64,000 nt of DNA from Actibacterium naphthalenivorans. GTDB taxonomy: Bacteria > Pseudomonadota > Alphaproteobacteria > Rhodobacterales > Rhodobacteraceae. The notes beneath the pieces were generated by a model that saw nothing but the letters and a program-made list of their open reading frames with translations, had not been told where the DNA came from and did not search any database. The DNA lies in the NCBI RefSeq assembly GCF_014196965.1, contig NZ_JACIEQ010000002.1:1-64000 (forward strand), given 5' to 3'. Numbering within the stretch: position 1 is the stretch's first letter; each line of letters begins with the position of its first letter. The translations under genes were made by a program, and so were the position numbers. Positions 1-8,207 of this stretch are shown piece by piece.

Positions 1-16
1 AGCGTGATTTGCGCAT
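1..16 (-). CDS. Start of IS3-family transposase OrfA (first five codons only)
   Basis: ATG at 16-14 on the minus strand is followed by codons for R-K-S-R before the window ends. A GAGGAG Shine-Dalgarno sits about seven bases upstream. OrfA proteins of IS407-like elements commonly start MRKSRF and carry an N-terminal HTH that binds the IS ends; OrfB, the DDE catalytic part, is made by frameshift fusion. Only the start is visible, so the call depends on the adjacent IS terminus. Confidence 0.5.
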
Positions 17-95
17 CGTCTGTTCTCCTCGTTGCTACGAACTTTACGAGAACAAACTCTCCGAATGAATGGCCCGATTTATCGGGGGCAGGTCA
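1..95 (-). mobile_element. Left end of an IS3-family (IS407-group-like) insertion sequence, cut by the window edge
   Basis: On the minus strand the sequence from 95 down begins TGACCTGCCCCC (complement of 84-95), which I recall as the terminal inverted repeat of IS407-group IS3 elements. About 80 bases further in, a GAGGAG ribosome-binding site precedes an ATG that reads M-R-K-S-R, the usual beginning of the IS3-family OrfA helix-turn-helix protein. The mcrC reading frame is abruptly lost exactly at this terminus. The other end of the element, and so the target duplication, lies outside the window; the four host bases flanking this end are CGCT on the minus strand (96-99). The identification rests on the terminus, the spacing and five codons, so family level is likely but the exact element is unknown. 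Confidence 0.75.
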
Positions 96-655
96 AGCGC
101 AATGTCAGAGGATAAGTCATCATAGCGACATGCCAGCTTTTGCGGCGCCACCGCATGGCGTGAAAACTGCCGGGTGACATCGAGCCTGCCGCGCAGGGCA
201 GGGAGGTCGTCTGCGTGATCCACATACCGGCGCGGCAGTCCCATGCGCACCGCTTCCATGAGGCGCGCACAAAACAGCCGGATCAACAATTCCAGGATGG
301 TGTCCTTCTGCCATCCGAGCTGGGCCAACGATCCGGCATCGATCCGCAGATCGTGAACAACCGCCAGCATGTGGATCAGGCGGCGGCGAAGGGCTTCGTC
401 CGTGGTCTCGTGTTCTCCCAGGCCCTCGATCTTCGGGAGGATCTCCAGCTGACAGCCCGGGGCGGCAATCACGCCGACCACGCCGCGCGCCCGCAACCCC
501 TTGCGGCCGTGTTCGAGCACGCCTTCGCCGCCACGCCCCGCGAAGCTCGAGCGCGCCGCGATGGCGGCAATGCGATCAGCCTCGGCGGGCGGGATGGTCG
601 TGTCGTCATCCCCGTAGCCGATGCGCTGCCATTCGCGGAGCGTGCGGCGGATCAT
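96..655 (-). pseudogene. mcrC: McrC-like subunit of a modification-dependent restriction system, truncated by an IS
   Basis: The ATG at 655-653 overlaps the mcrB stop in an ATGA arrangement, so the two were translationally coupled. About 187 residues of genuine McrC N-terminal sequence remain, including the segment around CRYDDLSSDIAL that precedes the nuclease part in the family. At base 95 the frame runs into the IS terminus; the last residues before the stop at 44-46 are IS-encoded. McrC proteins are normally about 350 residues or longer, with a C-terminal PD-(D/E)XK endonuclease domain that McrB drives. That domain is absent here, so the locus should not cleave DNA unless a distal fragment is expressed separately or the IS excises. 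An upstream in-frame start at 703 would overlap mcrB by 52 bases and is not favoured. Confidence 0.85.
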
Positions 656-3417
656 GAACCGAGCAGCCGCGCGTAATTGAAGCTGTCTTCGCGCACGTCC
701 CACCGGAAGCGCGGCATCGCTTCGCCATTGTCGAGCCCCGGTGGTGCCTTCAGGACGGACCTGTTCAGAAAGCCGCCCTCTATCGGCCCGTCATGCGTAT
801 CCAGATCGCCCAGCACCGCGGCGATCTTGCCCCAGTCTTCGAAGAAATACTCGGCCAGCAGCGGGATCACCTTGTGCCGCATGACCTCGTCCACATTCGC
901 TCGGGTGTCGCAGCCGGTGAAATAGGCATGGCCGATCTGGTGGTCACGGTCATAGAGGTACTCGATCCGTTCATTGATGATCGTCAGAAGGGTCGGCAGA
1001 TCGATACCTGTGCGGGCCGCAGCCTCCTTCAGAACGGCCGGATTGGGCAGGATTTCGCGGAATGTGAACCGCCGCCGCAGCGCCGTATCGAGCAGGGCGA
1101 TGGAGCGGTCTGCCGTATTCATCGTCCCGACAATATGCAGGTTCGACGGAACACCAAACTCGTCCCCGGAATAGGGAAGGCGCACCTTCAGTTGGTTCGC
1201 CTGACCGAGACGCTTGTCCGATTCCAAGAGCGTAATCAGCTCGCCGAAAACCTTGGAGATATTGGCGCGGTTGATCTCGTCGATGATCAGGACGAAAGGT
1301 TCGGGATCAGATGGCCCCTCGTTCTGCTGGCTGTTCATGTAGCGTTCAAGGGCCGGCACGTTGAGCTCGGCATCATAGAGCGCGTAAATCGACTTTTGTG
1401 AGAATTTCCGGGAGTAGATTTCGCCGACAGGAACCCCTTCACGGTCTATCCAGAGCCAGCGGACAGCACGGCGATGGGCATAGTCTCCTTCCGGGCGGGG
1501 GGCAAATTCATAGCCGCCGCTAAACACCCCTATGGCTCGAAACAGTCCGTTGCCCTTCGAGACGATGACGATGTCACCGTCTCGGACCCAGTTCCGGAAA
1601 ATGAACGGCATCTGCACCATACCCGACCGCGCATCCACATTGGTTTTGTGGTGGCCCTGCGCCTTGCAGGCTTCGATGATGGCTTCGCGGTTCGCGAACT
1701 TGTCGTCTGACCAGTCGATGTCCTCGAAGCCAAGGAGGGCGTAGCCGCCCTTGATCGCCTCTTCGAAGAGATGCGCGTCCTCAGGGTTGTTCGCCTCGCC
1801 GATCGACATCTTGAAGACCTGGCGGCCTTCAACACGTATCGTTTCCTCGTCGGATGCATGCCCACGGCTGGTCTCCGCGCGTTTCGCGATACGTCTGAAA
1901 ATGCCGGGCACAGTCTCCAGCCGGAAACCGGCCGAGGATGTGTCCTCGCTATCATCCGCGCCAGTCATCGGCTGTCGGCCCTCGACGAACTCTTCATAGG
2001 CCATGGATTGGTGGAAGGTGACGAATTCGATCCGTCCCGCGGCCAGCAGGCCCTGGTAGACGGCCATGAGATCGTCGCGGTCCTCTGGCACTTTCTCCCC
2101 ACATAGCCTTACGGCTTCGGCCGCCGTACGATAGGTCTTTCCGGTGCCTGGCGGGCCGAACAGGATCAAGTTTTCTGCGGCTGTGTTTGCTGAATGCGGC
2201 ATGTGTTCGCCTTTTATGAAGTCCTTTGGTCCGAGCTCGAAGGTGAACATTGTCGTGGTACTTCTTGCAGGTCCCTCAATTTTCGGAGCAGCCACCTGGG
2301 CCAGAGACTGAAATTTTTCGCCTTCCAAGGCCTGACAGACATTCGCCCAGTTTTTCTCGAGCCCGCATAGATCGTGAAGATCACCTGCGCGAATGGTGAC
2401 GCTTGACTGCCCAGCTTCCCGCGCCGGTTCGATGAAGTAGTTGAGGGCCACGAAACGGGCTCTGTCGGCACCGCGCATCAGGTGCAAATATTCATCCGGC
2501 AGCGGTAGCGGCACGTCATTCTTGTCAACGATGACATATCCCGCTTCGTGCAGTTTTGCCGCCGCATCAGAAGGTTGGCTCCAGCCACCATTCAACGTGC
2601 TGGAGGTCTTCTGGCTCAAAAATCCGACGATTGGTTTTGTCGGGTACTTTCTGTCCTCTCGAGGCTTTGTCGACCTGACCCAGTATTTCGTTGGTTCCTT
2701 GAAAGCAGAAAACACGGTCTCAAACTCGGCCGTTTCACGCAAATCGAAAGCATCCATGGCTGCCTCGATCACTTCGCGTGTCAAAGTGCCCTTGTCTTGC
2801 GTTTCCGAAGGCCGCAAGATTTCGTAGCCGAGTTCCTCGAGCTTCGAGAAGGCCTGTGCCTCGCCAAATCCGTTGAAGAATTCCTTCGCCGTAAGGACAG
2901 AATTTTCAGGCAAATGCGCAACTGCGGCGGCAACGATGGCCTTTGCAGGGTATGTTTGAAGGTCTCCATATCCAGAAACCCGCACTTTCGGAGTGGCAAA
3001 GCCGCGGCGTTGCAGAAAGACCTTTTCGCCGAGTTTCCGGCACTCTTCCATCGCGCCTTCAATCTCCTTGCGCGACAGGCGATCAACCAAAGTCTGATGG
3101 GCCGATTTATCTGGCATGTTTCGACGGTTTGCCAGAAAGCTGTGGTAGAGTTCGAGTGCTTGCCGAATGCTGGCCAGCCCAGTTCTCAAGACACCGTTTA
3201 TTGGTACTGGTGAAGGGTTTGGTCGTCCTTCACGTTCATCTTCAGTGCTATAGGCGAACTTCTCGAGAACCTTTTCTTTCGTCTGAGTTGAAAAAAGTTC
3301 ATCGAGATCACCAAGGTACTGCTCTACCCGTTTCGCACTGCTGATCCGAGATGAAACCGTCTGGAGTGACTGCCCTTTCTCTTCCAGCCACGCCTTGAAC
3401 TCTGCTTCGTACCTCAA
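652..3417 (-). CDS. mcrB: McrB-type GTP-dependent AAA+ motor and specificity subunit
   Basis: 921 residues. Residues about 130-320 contain two related segments, each with a YP-K-I-V block and a hydrophobic L-G-Y/A-G-Y end; they resemble the N-terminal head domains of ScoMcrA-like restriction proteins and may read DNA. The AAA+ module has Walker A GPPGTGKT (421-428), Walker B VLIIDE (709-714) and the McrB hallmark MNTAD (766-770) followed by an RRRF arginine finger. About 280 residues separate Walker A from Walker B, far more than usual. Inside that gap, about 600-690, lies a stretch with WVRDGDIV and GLFRAIGVFSGGYEF that looks like an EVE/PUA-type modified-base reader. McrB proteins form GTP-hydrolysing rings that activate McrC at methylated DNA. 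mcrC follows with a 4-bp overlap but is truncated, leaving McrB without a visible nuclease partner. Confidence 0.9.
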   Translation of the reverse strand: MRYEAEFKAWLEEKGQSLQTVSSRISSAKRVEQYLGDLDELFSTQTKEKVLEKFAYSTEDEREGRPNPSPVPINGVLRTGLASIRQALELYHSFLANRRNMPDKSAHQTLVDRLSRKEIEGAMEECRKLGEKVFLQRRGFATPKVRVSGYGDLQTYPAKAIVAAAVAHLPENSVLTAKEFFNGFGEAQAFSKLEELGYEILRPSETQDKGTLTREVIEAAMDAFDLRETAEFETVFSAFKEPTKYWVRSTKPREDRKYPTKPIVGFLSQKTSSTLNGGWSQPSDAAAKLHEAGYVIVDKNDVPLPLPDEYLHLMRGADRARFVALNYFIEPAREAGQSSVTIRAGDLHDLCGLEKNWANVCQALEGEKFQSLAQVAAPKIEGPARSTTTMFTFELGPKDFIKGEHMPHSANTAAENLILFGPPGTGKTYRTAAEAVRLCGEKVPEDRDDLMAVYQGLLAAGRIEFVTFHQSMAYEEFVEGRQPMTGADDSEDTSSAGFRLETVPGIFRRIAKRAETSRGHASDEETIRVEGRQVFKMSIGEANNPEDAHLFEEAIKGGYALLGFEDIDWSDDKFANREAIIEACKAQGHHKTNVDARSGMVQMPFIFRNWVRDGDIVIVSKGNGLFRAIGVFSGGYEFAPRPEGDYAHRRAVRWLWIDREGVPVGEIYSRKFSQKSIYALYDAELNVPALERYMNSQQNEGPSDPEPFVLIIDEINRANISKVFGELITLLESDKRLGQANQLKVRLPYSGDEFGVPSNLHIVGTMNTADRSIALLDTALRRRFTFREILPNPAVLKEAAARTGIDLPTLLTIINERIEYLYDRDHQIGHAYFTGCDTRANVDEVMRHKVIPLLAEYFFEDWGKIAAVLGDLDTHDGPIEGGFLNRSVLKAPPGLDNGEAMPRFRWDVREDSFNYARLLGS

Positions 3418-3528
3418 ATCACTGTCCTTCGTTGTTCATCTGACTGCAGTCTTCAACGGGGCTACGCTTCAAGACACTGCCCGCGATCGTGATCATTTGG
3501 TTTCGCGTCTTGAGCTTCGGATATCGGA

Positions 3529-3557
3529 ATTATAGACGGTATTTCAGACAGATGTAA
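3529..3557 (-). promoter_or_regulatory. Predicted sigma-70-type promoter of mcrBC
   Basis: On the minus strand a perfect TATAAT (complement of 3529-3534) lies 17 bases from TTACAT (complement of 3552-3557). This is about 110 bases upstream of the mcrB start, in the 184-bp divergent gap between mcrB and orf447. The -35 box is poor, so only the -10 is persuasive. Confidence 0.4.
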
Positions 3558-3601
3558 CCTGAGTTGGCGGCACCGTATGGGGCTGATTAGCGAACGTCCC
3601 A

Positions 3602-4945
3602 TTGGGCCGAATTTACGAGAATGAAGAGTTGCCCGACGACACCACCACCACTGTGTCCCGCTTCAGACAAGTCACGAGAGAAGAGCTTTACGAAAAGGTC
3701 TGGTCGATACCGATCAGCCACCTGGCGGCCGAGTATGGTGTCTCCGGTTCCTATCTCGCGCGGGTCTGTACGGCGCTGGCTGTGCCCCGGCCTCCCGCAG
3801 GCTATTGGCAGAAGAAGGCGGTCGGAAAGGCCGCTCCACGCCCTCCACTTCCCCCTGCAAAGCCAGGCGATCAGCTTGTCTGGTCGGCGGATACGCCGCT
3901 CGCGCGTCCCGTGACGCCTGCCGCCAGATCTTCTGTGTCGTCACCTAGTCTTGACGGGCAACGCAAGGATGCCCGGCATCCGATCCTTCGCGGCGTCGAG
4001 CCGCATTATCGGAAGACGCGCAAGATTGACGAGTACGAGTTTCTTCGACCCTACAAGCTCCTCCTGCCGGACATCGTGACGTCCGAGACGCAGCTGCCGA
4101 GTGCATTGGACCTCGCCAATGCACTCTACGATGCGTTCGAGCGGAAAGGGTATCGCGTGACCTTCGCACCGCCTGATCAACCATTGTTTCGGGCGCAGAT
4201 CGAAGAGCGGGAGGTTCCGGAGAAGGATCGCAAATACGGGCGCTATTCCTGCGGACGGATTTGGGCACCGCACCGCCCGACCGTCGCCTATATCGGCGAG
4301 GTTCCCATCGGTCTTGCGCTCGTCGAAATGTCCGAACGGGTCACGCTCAGATACTTTAAGGGCAAGTATGTGCGGGACGACAGTGCGGTCGTGAAGGCCG
4401 CCAGATCACACCAGCTGGTCCATTCCTGGACGACCGAGAACGATGTTCCGTCCGGGCGCTTCCGACTTGTCGCCTACGTGCCGCGCCGGGACGTAGAGTG
4501 GTCGGCGATATGGCAAGAGACACCAAAGCGAAACTTGTCGTCCATGTTCCCAAGGATCGTGAAGGAGCTGGAAGCCGTCGTGCCGGACCTCAAGTCCAAG
4601 ACTGCAGAAGCCGAGGCGGCGGCCATCCGCAAGCAACGCGAATGGGAGGAACAGCAGGAACGCTGGAAGCGCGAACAGGATCGACGCAACGCGGACAAGG
4701 CCCTTGCCCAAAGCCGCGAACAACTCTCCGAAGTGATCCAGAAATGGTCCGCCGCGATGTCGATCGAAAGCTTTTTCCGAGAGGCGGAAGAGCGACTTGC
4801 CGACGTCGAGACCGACAGGCGCCAGGCCTTGTCCTCTCGGCTTGATCTTGCGCGGTCCATGATGGGAACGCTCGATCCGCTGGAATTCCTGGAGCGGTGG
4901 GTCGCGCCGGATGAGCGCTATCGACGGCAGTATCCTGACGAATAA
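3602..4945 (+). CDS. Uncharacterised HTH and coiled-coil protein of the genomic island (orf447)
   Basis: 447 residues from a TTG at 3602; an in-frame GTG at 3653 would also keep the first conserved block, so the start is uncertain. Residues about 25-75 (TREELYEKVWSIPISHLA, then a GVSGSYLARVC helix and a PRPPAGYWQK wing) look like a helix-turn-helix. I recall this N-terminal block in many unnamed proteins of proteobacterial islands. The middle, about 130-330, is a mixed alpha/beta region with no motif I can name. Residues about 335-400 are highly charged and rich in E, Q, R and K, typical of a coiled coil. The gene is divergent from mcrBC and convergent with the integrase, so it is cargo of the dusA-linked element. 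A DNA-binding or defence-related job is only an inference from the HTH and its neighbours. Confidence 0.8.
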   Translation: MGRIYENEELPDDTTTTVSRFRQVTREELYEKVWSIPISHLAAEYGVSGSYLARVCTALAVPRPPAGYWQKKAVGKAAPRPPLPPAKPGDQLVWSADTPLARPVTPAARSSVSSPSLDGQRKDARHPILRGVEPHYRKTRKIDEYEFLRPYKLLLPDIVTSETQLPSALDLANALYDAFERKGYRVTFAPPDQPLFRAQIEEREVPEKDRKYGRYSCGRIWAPHRPTVAYIGEVPIGLALVEMSERVTLRYFKGKYVRDDSAVVKAARSHQLVHSWTTENDVPSGRFRLVAYVPRRDVEWSAIWQETPKRNLSSMFPRIVKELEAVVPDLKSKTAEAEAAAIRKQREWEEQQERWKREQDRRNADKALAQSREQLSEVIQKWSAAMSIESFFREAEERLADVETDRRQALSSRLDLARSMMGTLDPLEFLERWVAPDERYRRQYPDE

Positions 4946-4979
4946 TTGTATTTTATTACAGAAATTTGAGGGACGATGC

Positions 4980-6164
4980 TCATATGTCTTCTCCGGGGTG
5001 TCGAACCCGTTTTGTTCGAAGTTTGGCTGTAGAACCCGGCCGCGTGGGGTTTCTTTTGCGCTGCCTCGGGTCCCGCGTGGTGACTTCCGCATTCCAGCTC
5101 CAATCAGCGAACTTGTCGCCGGTTTGGCGCAGGTGGGTGTAGCGCTTGAGCGACGTCCATGATCGGTGGCCGGAAACAGCTGCCGCGTGTGGAACGTTGT
5201 AGCCGATCTCGAACAAACGCGAGACGCCTTCGTGCCTCAGGTCGTGGAAGCGCAGATCCTCGATCCCCAGAAATTGCGTTGCCCGAGTGAACGCAGCGCT
5301 GATCGCATCGGTGGAATACGGGAAGATCTGGCTCGCGTGTTTGGGCATCGCCTCGATGATTGCCAGCGCCGGATCGGGCAGGTCGCACCAGACGTCGTTA
5401 CCCATTTTCTCACCGGGGTTCTTCATGTCGCGCACGAGGACGCGTTTGCCCTCCTTGTCGAGGTCTGCCCATTTGATACGGGTGATCTCCTCCTGCCGAC
5501 GCGTCGAGAAGATCGCGAAAGCGATGATGCGATGCATGGGGACAGAGGAGGGACGACGAATCGAGCGGTCAAGGAAATGCGCCATCAACTGGTCGAGTTC
5601 GTCCAGCGTCGGCCGCCGATCGCGGTGGCGGCTTTTCTGCGTGAGCCCCAGCTTCTTAGCGACAATCATCGCATTGCGCATCGCGCGCTCGTCCAGCGGG
5701 TAGTTCCAGGCCGGGCCGGCCACTGTGAAGACTGCGCTAAGATGGGAAAGGTAGTTCGACACGGTTTGCGGCGAGACACCGGTATTCAGCTTCTCCTTGG
5801 CGAAGGCCACGATGTCGGCGCTGTCGATCTGGGCACAGAGCTTGTTCGCGATGTCGAACTCCTTGATGCTTTTCAGCACCTGCGCCTTGGTTCGACCGAT
5901 TGCCTTCGCGCTGTCTTCCACATATTTGTCGATGGCGTCGCCGAGGGTCACTTCGCGGCGGCGCGTCTCCCCGATGGGCAGGTTTTCGAGGGCGCCGGGC
6001 TTGGCGAGGTCCTTCTCGCGCTTCTCGATCCAGGCCGCGGCGGTCGAGCGCAGCTCGAAGGTCCGGTTCTCGCGCCAGACGGTTTTTCCAGCCCGCCGAA
6101 CGGCGATCTGGGCAAGCCAGGCGGCAGAGCCGTCTTTGCGCTTTCGCTTGATGATGGTACCCAT
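4980..6164 (-). CDS. int: Tyrosine recombinase (integrase) of the dusA-linked genomic island
   Basis: 394 residues. Residues 1-70 form a phage-integrase-type arm-binding region, about 75-170 a core-binding SAM-like domain, and about 190-350 the catalytic domain. The catalytic set is visible: Arg223 in STRRQEE, His307 and Arg310 in FHDLRH, His333 in GHRSW, and nucleophile Tyr342 in LKRYTH. About 50 basic residues follow the active Tyr. The gene begins about 110 bases from the 5' end of dusA and points away from it, the arrangement known for elements that integrate into dusA. The gap between int and dusA carries repeats suited to integrase or excisionase binding. The protein should cut and join attP and the dusA attB. 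Confidence 0.93.
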   Translation of the reverse strand: MGTIIKRKRKDGSAAWLAQIAVRRAGKTVWRENRTFELRSTAAAWIEKREKDLAKPGALENLPIGETRRREVTLGDAIDKYVEDSAKAIGRTKAQVLKSIKEFDIANKLCAQIDSADIVAFAKEKLNTGVSPQTVSNYLSHLSAVFTVAGPAWNYPLDERAMRNAMIVAKKLGLTQKSRHRDRRPTLDELDQLMAHFLDRSIRRPSSVPMHRIIAFAIFSTRRQEEITRIKWADLDKEGKRVLVRDMKNPGEKMGNDVWCDLPDPALAIIEAMPKHASQIFPYSTDAISAAFTRATQFLGIEDLRFHDLRHEGVSRLFEIGYNVPHAAAVSGHRSWTSLKRYTHLRQTGDKFADWSWNAEVTTRDPRQRKRNPTRPGSTAKLRTKRVRHPGEDI

Positions 6165-6168
6165 GGGG

Positions 6169-6240
6169 TTACAACATTTGGCCCAAGTTACAACATTTGT
6201 TGTAAATCCTACCCGAAACGGGCGCGATTTACAACAAATG
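6169..6240. promoter_or_regulatory. Cluster of direct and inverted repeats between int and dusA (probable integrase/excisionase arm sites or int operator)
   Basis: TTACAACATTTG occurs at 6169-6180 and again, 19 bases on, at 6188-6199; a variant TTACAACAAATG lies at 6229-6240. CATTTGTTGTAAAT (6194-6207) and ATTTACAACAAATG (6227-6240) form a perfect 14-bp inverted repeat around CCCGAAACGGG (6212-6222). A shorter palindrome ACAACA-TT-TGTTGT covers 6190-6203. Repeats with helical-turn spacing beside an integrase gene are usual for attP arm sites; control of the int promoter is the alternative. Confidence 0.6.
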
Positions 6241-6272
6241 AGACAAGAACGGGCTTGAGGATTGAGCGATAA

Positions 6273-6345
6273 ATGGCTGATAAAAATAAAAAATCAAATA
6301 ATTTCAATATACCCCTTTTGGCGGTCGCGCCGATGATGGATTGGA
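6273..6345 (+). other. Probable island/chromosome junction (attachment site) at the 5' end of dusA
   Basis: The first 14 dusA codons (6273-6314) contain only 9 G or C in 42 bases, while the sequence from 6320 on is typical GC-rich chromosome. Elements that integrate into dusA are known to recombine at its 5' end and to supply a replacement N-terminus and promoter. The conserved dusA block encoding APMMDWTDRHCR starts at about 6327 and is the likely core. The partner site at the other end of the island is not in the window, so exact att limits cannot be set. Confidence 0.55.
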
Positions 6346-7286
6346 CAGATCGCCATTGCCGCCATCTGCACCGGCTCATGTCGGCGCACACGTTGCTTTA
6401 TACCGAAATGGTCACCGCGCCCGCGCTGGTACGGGGGGATGCGCGGCATCTGCTGGGGTTCGGTCCGGCCGAGCATCCGGTGGCGGTGCAGCTTGGTGGT
6501 TCGGACCCGGCCGAGCTGGCGCAGGCCACCGCTATGTGCTGCGATGAAGGCTATGACGAGGTGAACCTGAATGTCGGCTGCCCCTCCGACCGGGTGCAAT
6601 CGGGGTGTTTCGGCGCGATTCTGATGAAGCAGCCGGCGCTGGTGGCCGATTGTGTGGCGGCGATGATCGCGGCGACGCGGGTCGAGGTGACGGTGAAATG
6701 CCGCATCGGGGTGGACGACCAGGTGCCCGAAGAGGTTCTGCCGGCGTTTCTCGAAACGGTCAGCGCGGCCGGGGTCAGGCGCTTTACCATCCATGCGCGC
6801 AAGGCCTGGCTGGAGGGGCTGAGCCCGAAGGAAAACCGCGATATCCCGCCGCTCGACTACGACCTGGTGCTGCGGATGAAGCGGGAGTTTCCGCAGCTTC
6901 ACATCAGCATCAACGGCGGTATCGACACGCTGGAACAGGCGCGCGGCTTTCTCGAGGCGGGGCTGGACGGGGTGATGATCGGGCGGGCGGCCTATCACAC
7001 GCCCGGCGACATCCTGCTGGGCGCGGATGAGGAGATTTTCGGGCAGCCCGGCCGCAAGACGGCCGAGCAGGTGGTGGACGAGATGCGCCCCTATATCGCG
7101 CGGCATCTGGAAGCCGGCGGTCGGCTGCACAACGTGACGCGCCACATGCTGGGGCTGTTCGCGGGCCGCCCCGGCGCGCGTGGCTGGCGGCGGGTTCTCT
7201 CAGAGGGCGCGCCCCGGCCTGGCGCCGGGCTCGAGGTGCTGGACGCCGCGCTCGCACAGGTCGCGCCCGCGGCAATGGCGGGATGA
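6273..7286 (+). CDS. dusA: tRNA-dihydrouridine synthase A
   Basis: 337 residues, the usual DusA length. The protein is a FMN-dependent TIM barrel that reduces uridine 20/20a in the tRNA D-loop. APMMDWTDRHCR near residues 19-30 and NVGCPSDRVQSGCFGA around residue 97, with the catalytic Cys of the NVGCPS block, are diagnostic. HARKAWLEGLSPKENR is also typical of the DusA subfamily. The start codon and first 14 codons are AT-rich (K, N, S, I codons rare elsewhere in the window), which fits replacement of the native 5' end by the adjoining integrative element. The gene remains intact, so integration appears not to have destroyed its function. Confidence 0.95.
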   Translation: MADKNKKSNNFNIPLLAVAPMMDWTDRHCRHLHRLMSAHTLLYTEMVTAPALVRGDARHLLGFGPAEHPVAVQLGGSDPAELAQATAMCCDEGYDEVNLNVGCPSDRVQSGCFGAILMKQPALVADCVAAMIAATRVEVTVKCRIGVDDQVPEEVLPAFLETVSAAGVRRFTIHARKAWLEGLSPKENRDIPPLDYDLVLRMKREFPQLHISINGGIDTLEQARGFLEAGLDGVMIGRAAYHTPGDILLGADEEIFGQPGRKTAEQVVDEMRPYIARHLEAGGRLHNVTRHMLGLFAGRPGARGWRRVLSEGAPRPGAGLEVLDAALAQVAPAAMAG

Positions 7287-7382
7287 GCCGGGGCGCGGCG
7301 GCCATTGCCACCGGCGCGATTTTGCATTGAGCATTCGGGCCGGGCCGGGTTATCTGGCGCTCCGGACATATGGGAGGACACC

Positions 7383-8207
7383 ATGCCCGATCTCGCAACA
7401 CTGGCGCCGCTGGTCGCGCTTCTTCTGGGCATCGGCGCGCTCGCGGGGCTGATCGCGGGCATGCTGGGCGTCGGCGGCGGAATCGTGCTGGTGCCGGCGT
7501 TTTTCTACACGTTCTCGGCGCTTGGCTACGGCGGGCCGCAGCTGATGCAGATCTGTCTGGCCACGTCGCTCTCCACGATCATCGTCACCTCGACGCGATC
7601 GGTGATGAGCCATAACCGAAAGGGCGCGGTCGATTGGCCGGTGCTGCGCGCCTGGGCGCCGGGGATCGTGACCGGTGCGGTTCTGGGGGTGGTCGTGGCG
7701 TCGAACCTGCGGTCGATCGTGCTGCAGGGGATTTTCGGGGTGCTGGGGGTGTGCATCGGCCTTTATCTGGCGTTCGGAAAATCAAGCTGGAAGATCGCCG
7801 AACAGATGCCGGGCGGGCCCGTGCGTGCGGTGTTGTCGACGATGATCGGCTTTCTGTCGGTGCTGATGGGCATCGGCGGCGGCTCCTTCGCGGTGCCGAC
7901 CATGACGCTTTACGGTCAGCCCATCCACCGGGCGGTGGCCACCGCTGCCGGCTTTGGCGTGCTGATCGCGGTGCCGTCTGTCCTGGCCTTTTTCTTCGTG
8001 CAGATCCCGGCCGGGATGCGCCCGCCCTATACGTTGGGCGCGGTCAACCTGCCGGCCTTCCTGATCGTCATCTCGATGACGCTGATCACCGCGCCGATCG
8101 GCGCGCGGCTGGCCCACGCGATGGACCCCAAGCCGCTGAAGCGGATCTTCGCGGGGTTCATCATCGTGGTCGCGCTGAACATGCTGCGCAAGGTCGCGGG
8201 GGTCTAG
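7383..8207 (+). CDS. TauE/SafE-family membrane permease
   Basis: 274 residues from ATG 7383, preceded by GGAGG in GGGAGGACACC. The longer reading from 7305 would lack a ribosome-binding site. Hydrophobic segments run through the whole protein, consistent with about eight transmembrane helices, and the GGGxxxVP motif appears in each half (GVGGGIVLVPA and GIGGGSFAVPT), the internal duplication of the TauE/SafE family. Members export or take up sulfonates, sulfite or related anions, but the substrate cannot be told here. The 3' end overlaps the convergent flavoprotein gene by 4 bp. Confidence 0.88.
   Translation: MPDLATLAPLVALLLGIGALAGLIAGMLGVGGGIVLVPAFFYTFSALGYGGPQLMQICLATSLSTIIVTSTRSVMSHNRKGAVDWPVLRAWAPGIVTGAVLGVVVASNLRSIVLQGIFGVLGVCIGLYLAFGKSSWKIAEQMPGGPVRAVLSTMIGFLSVLMGIGGGSFAVPTMTLYGQPIHRAVATAAGFGVLIAVPSVLAFFFVQIPAGMRPPYTLGAVNLPAFLIVISMTLITAPIGARLAHAMDPKPLKRIFAGFIIVVALNMLRKVAGV

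Noticed and set aside
6148-6166. GATGATGG shared between the int start and dusA as a second attachment site
   Set aside because: Only eight bases match and the location inside the int coding sequence is not sensible for an attachment core.
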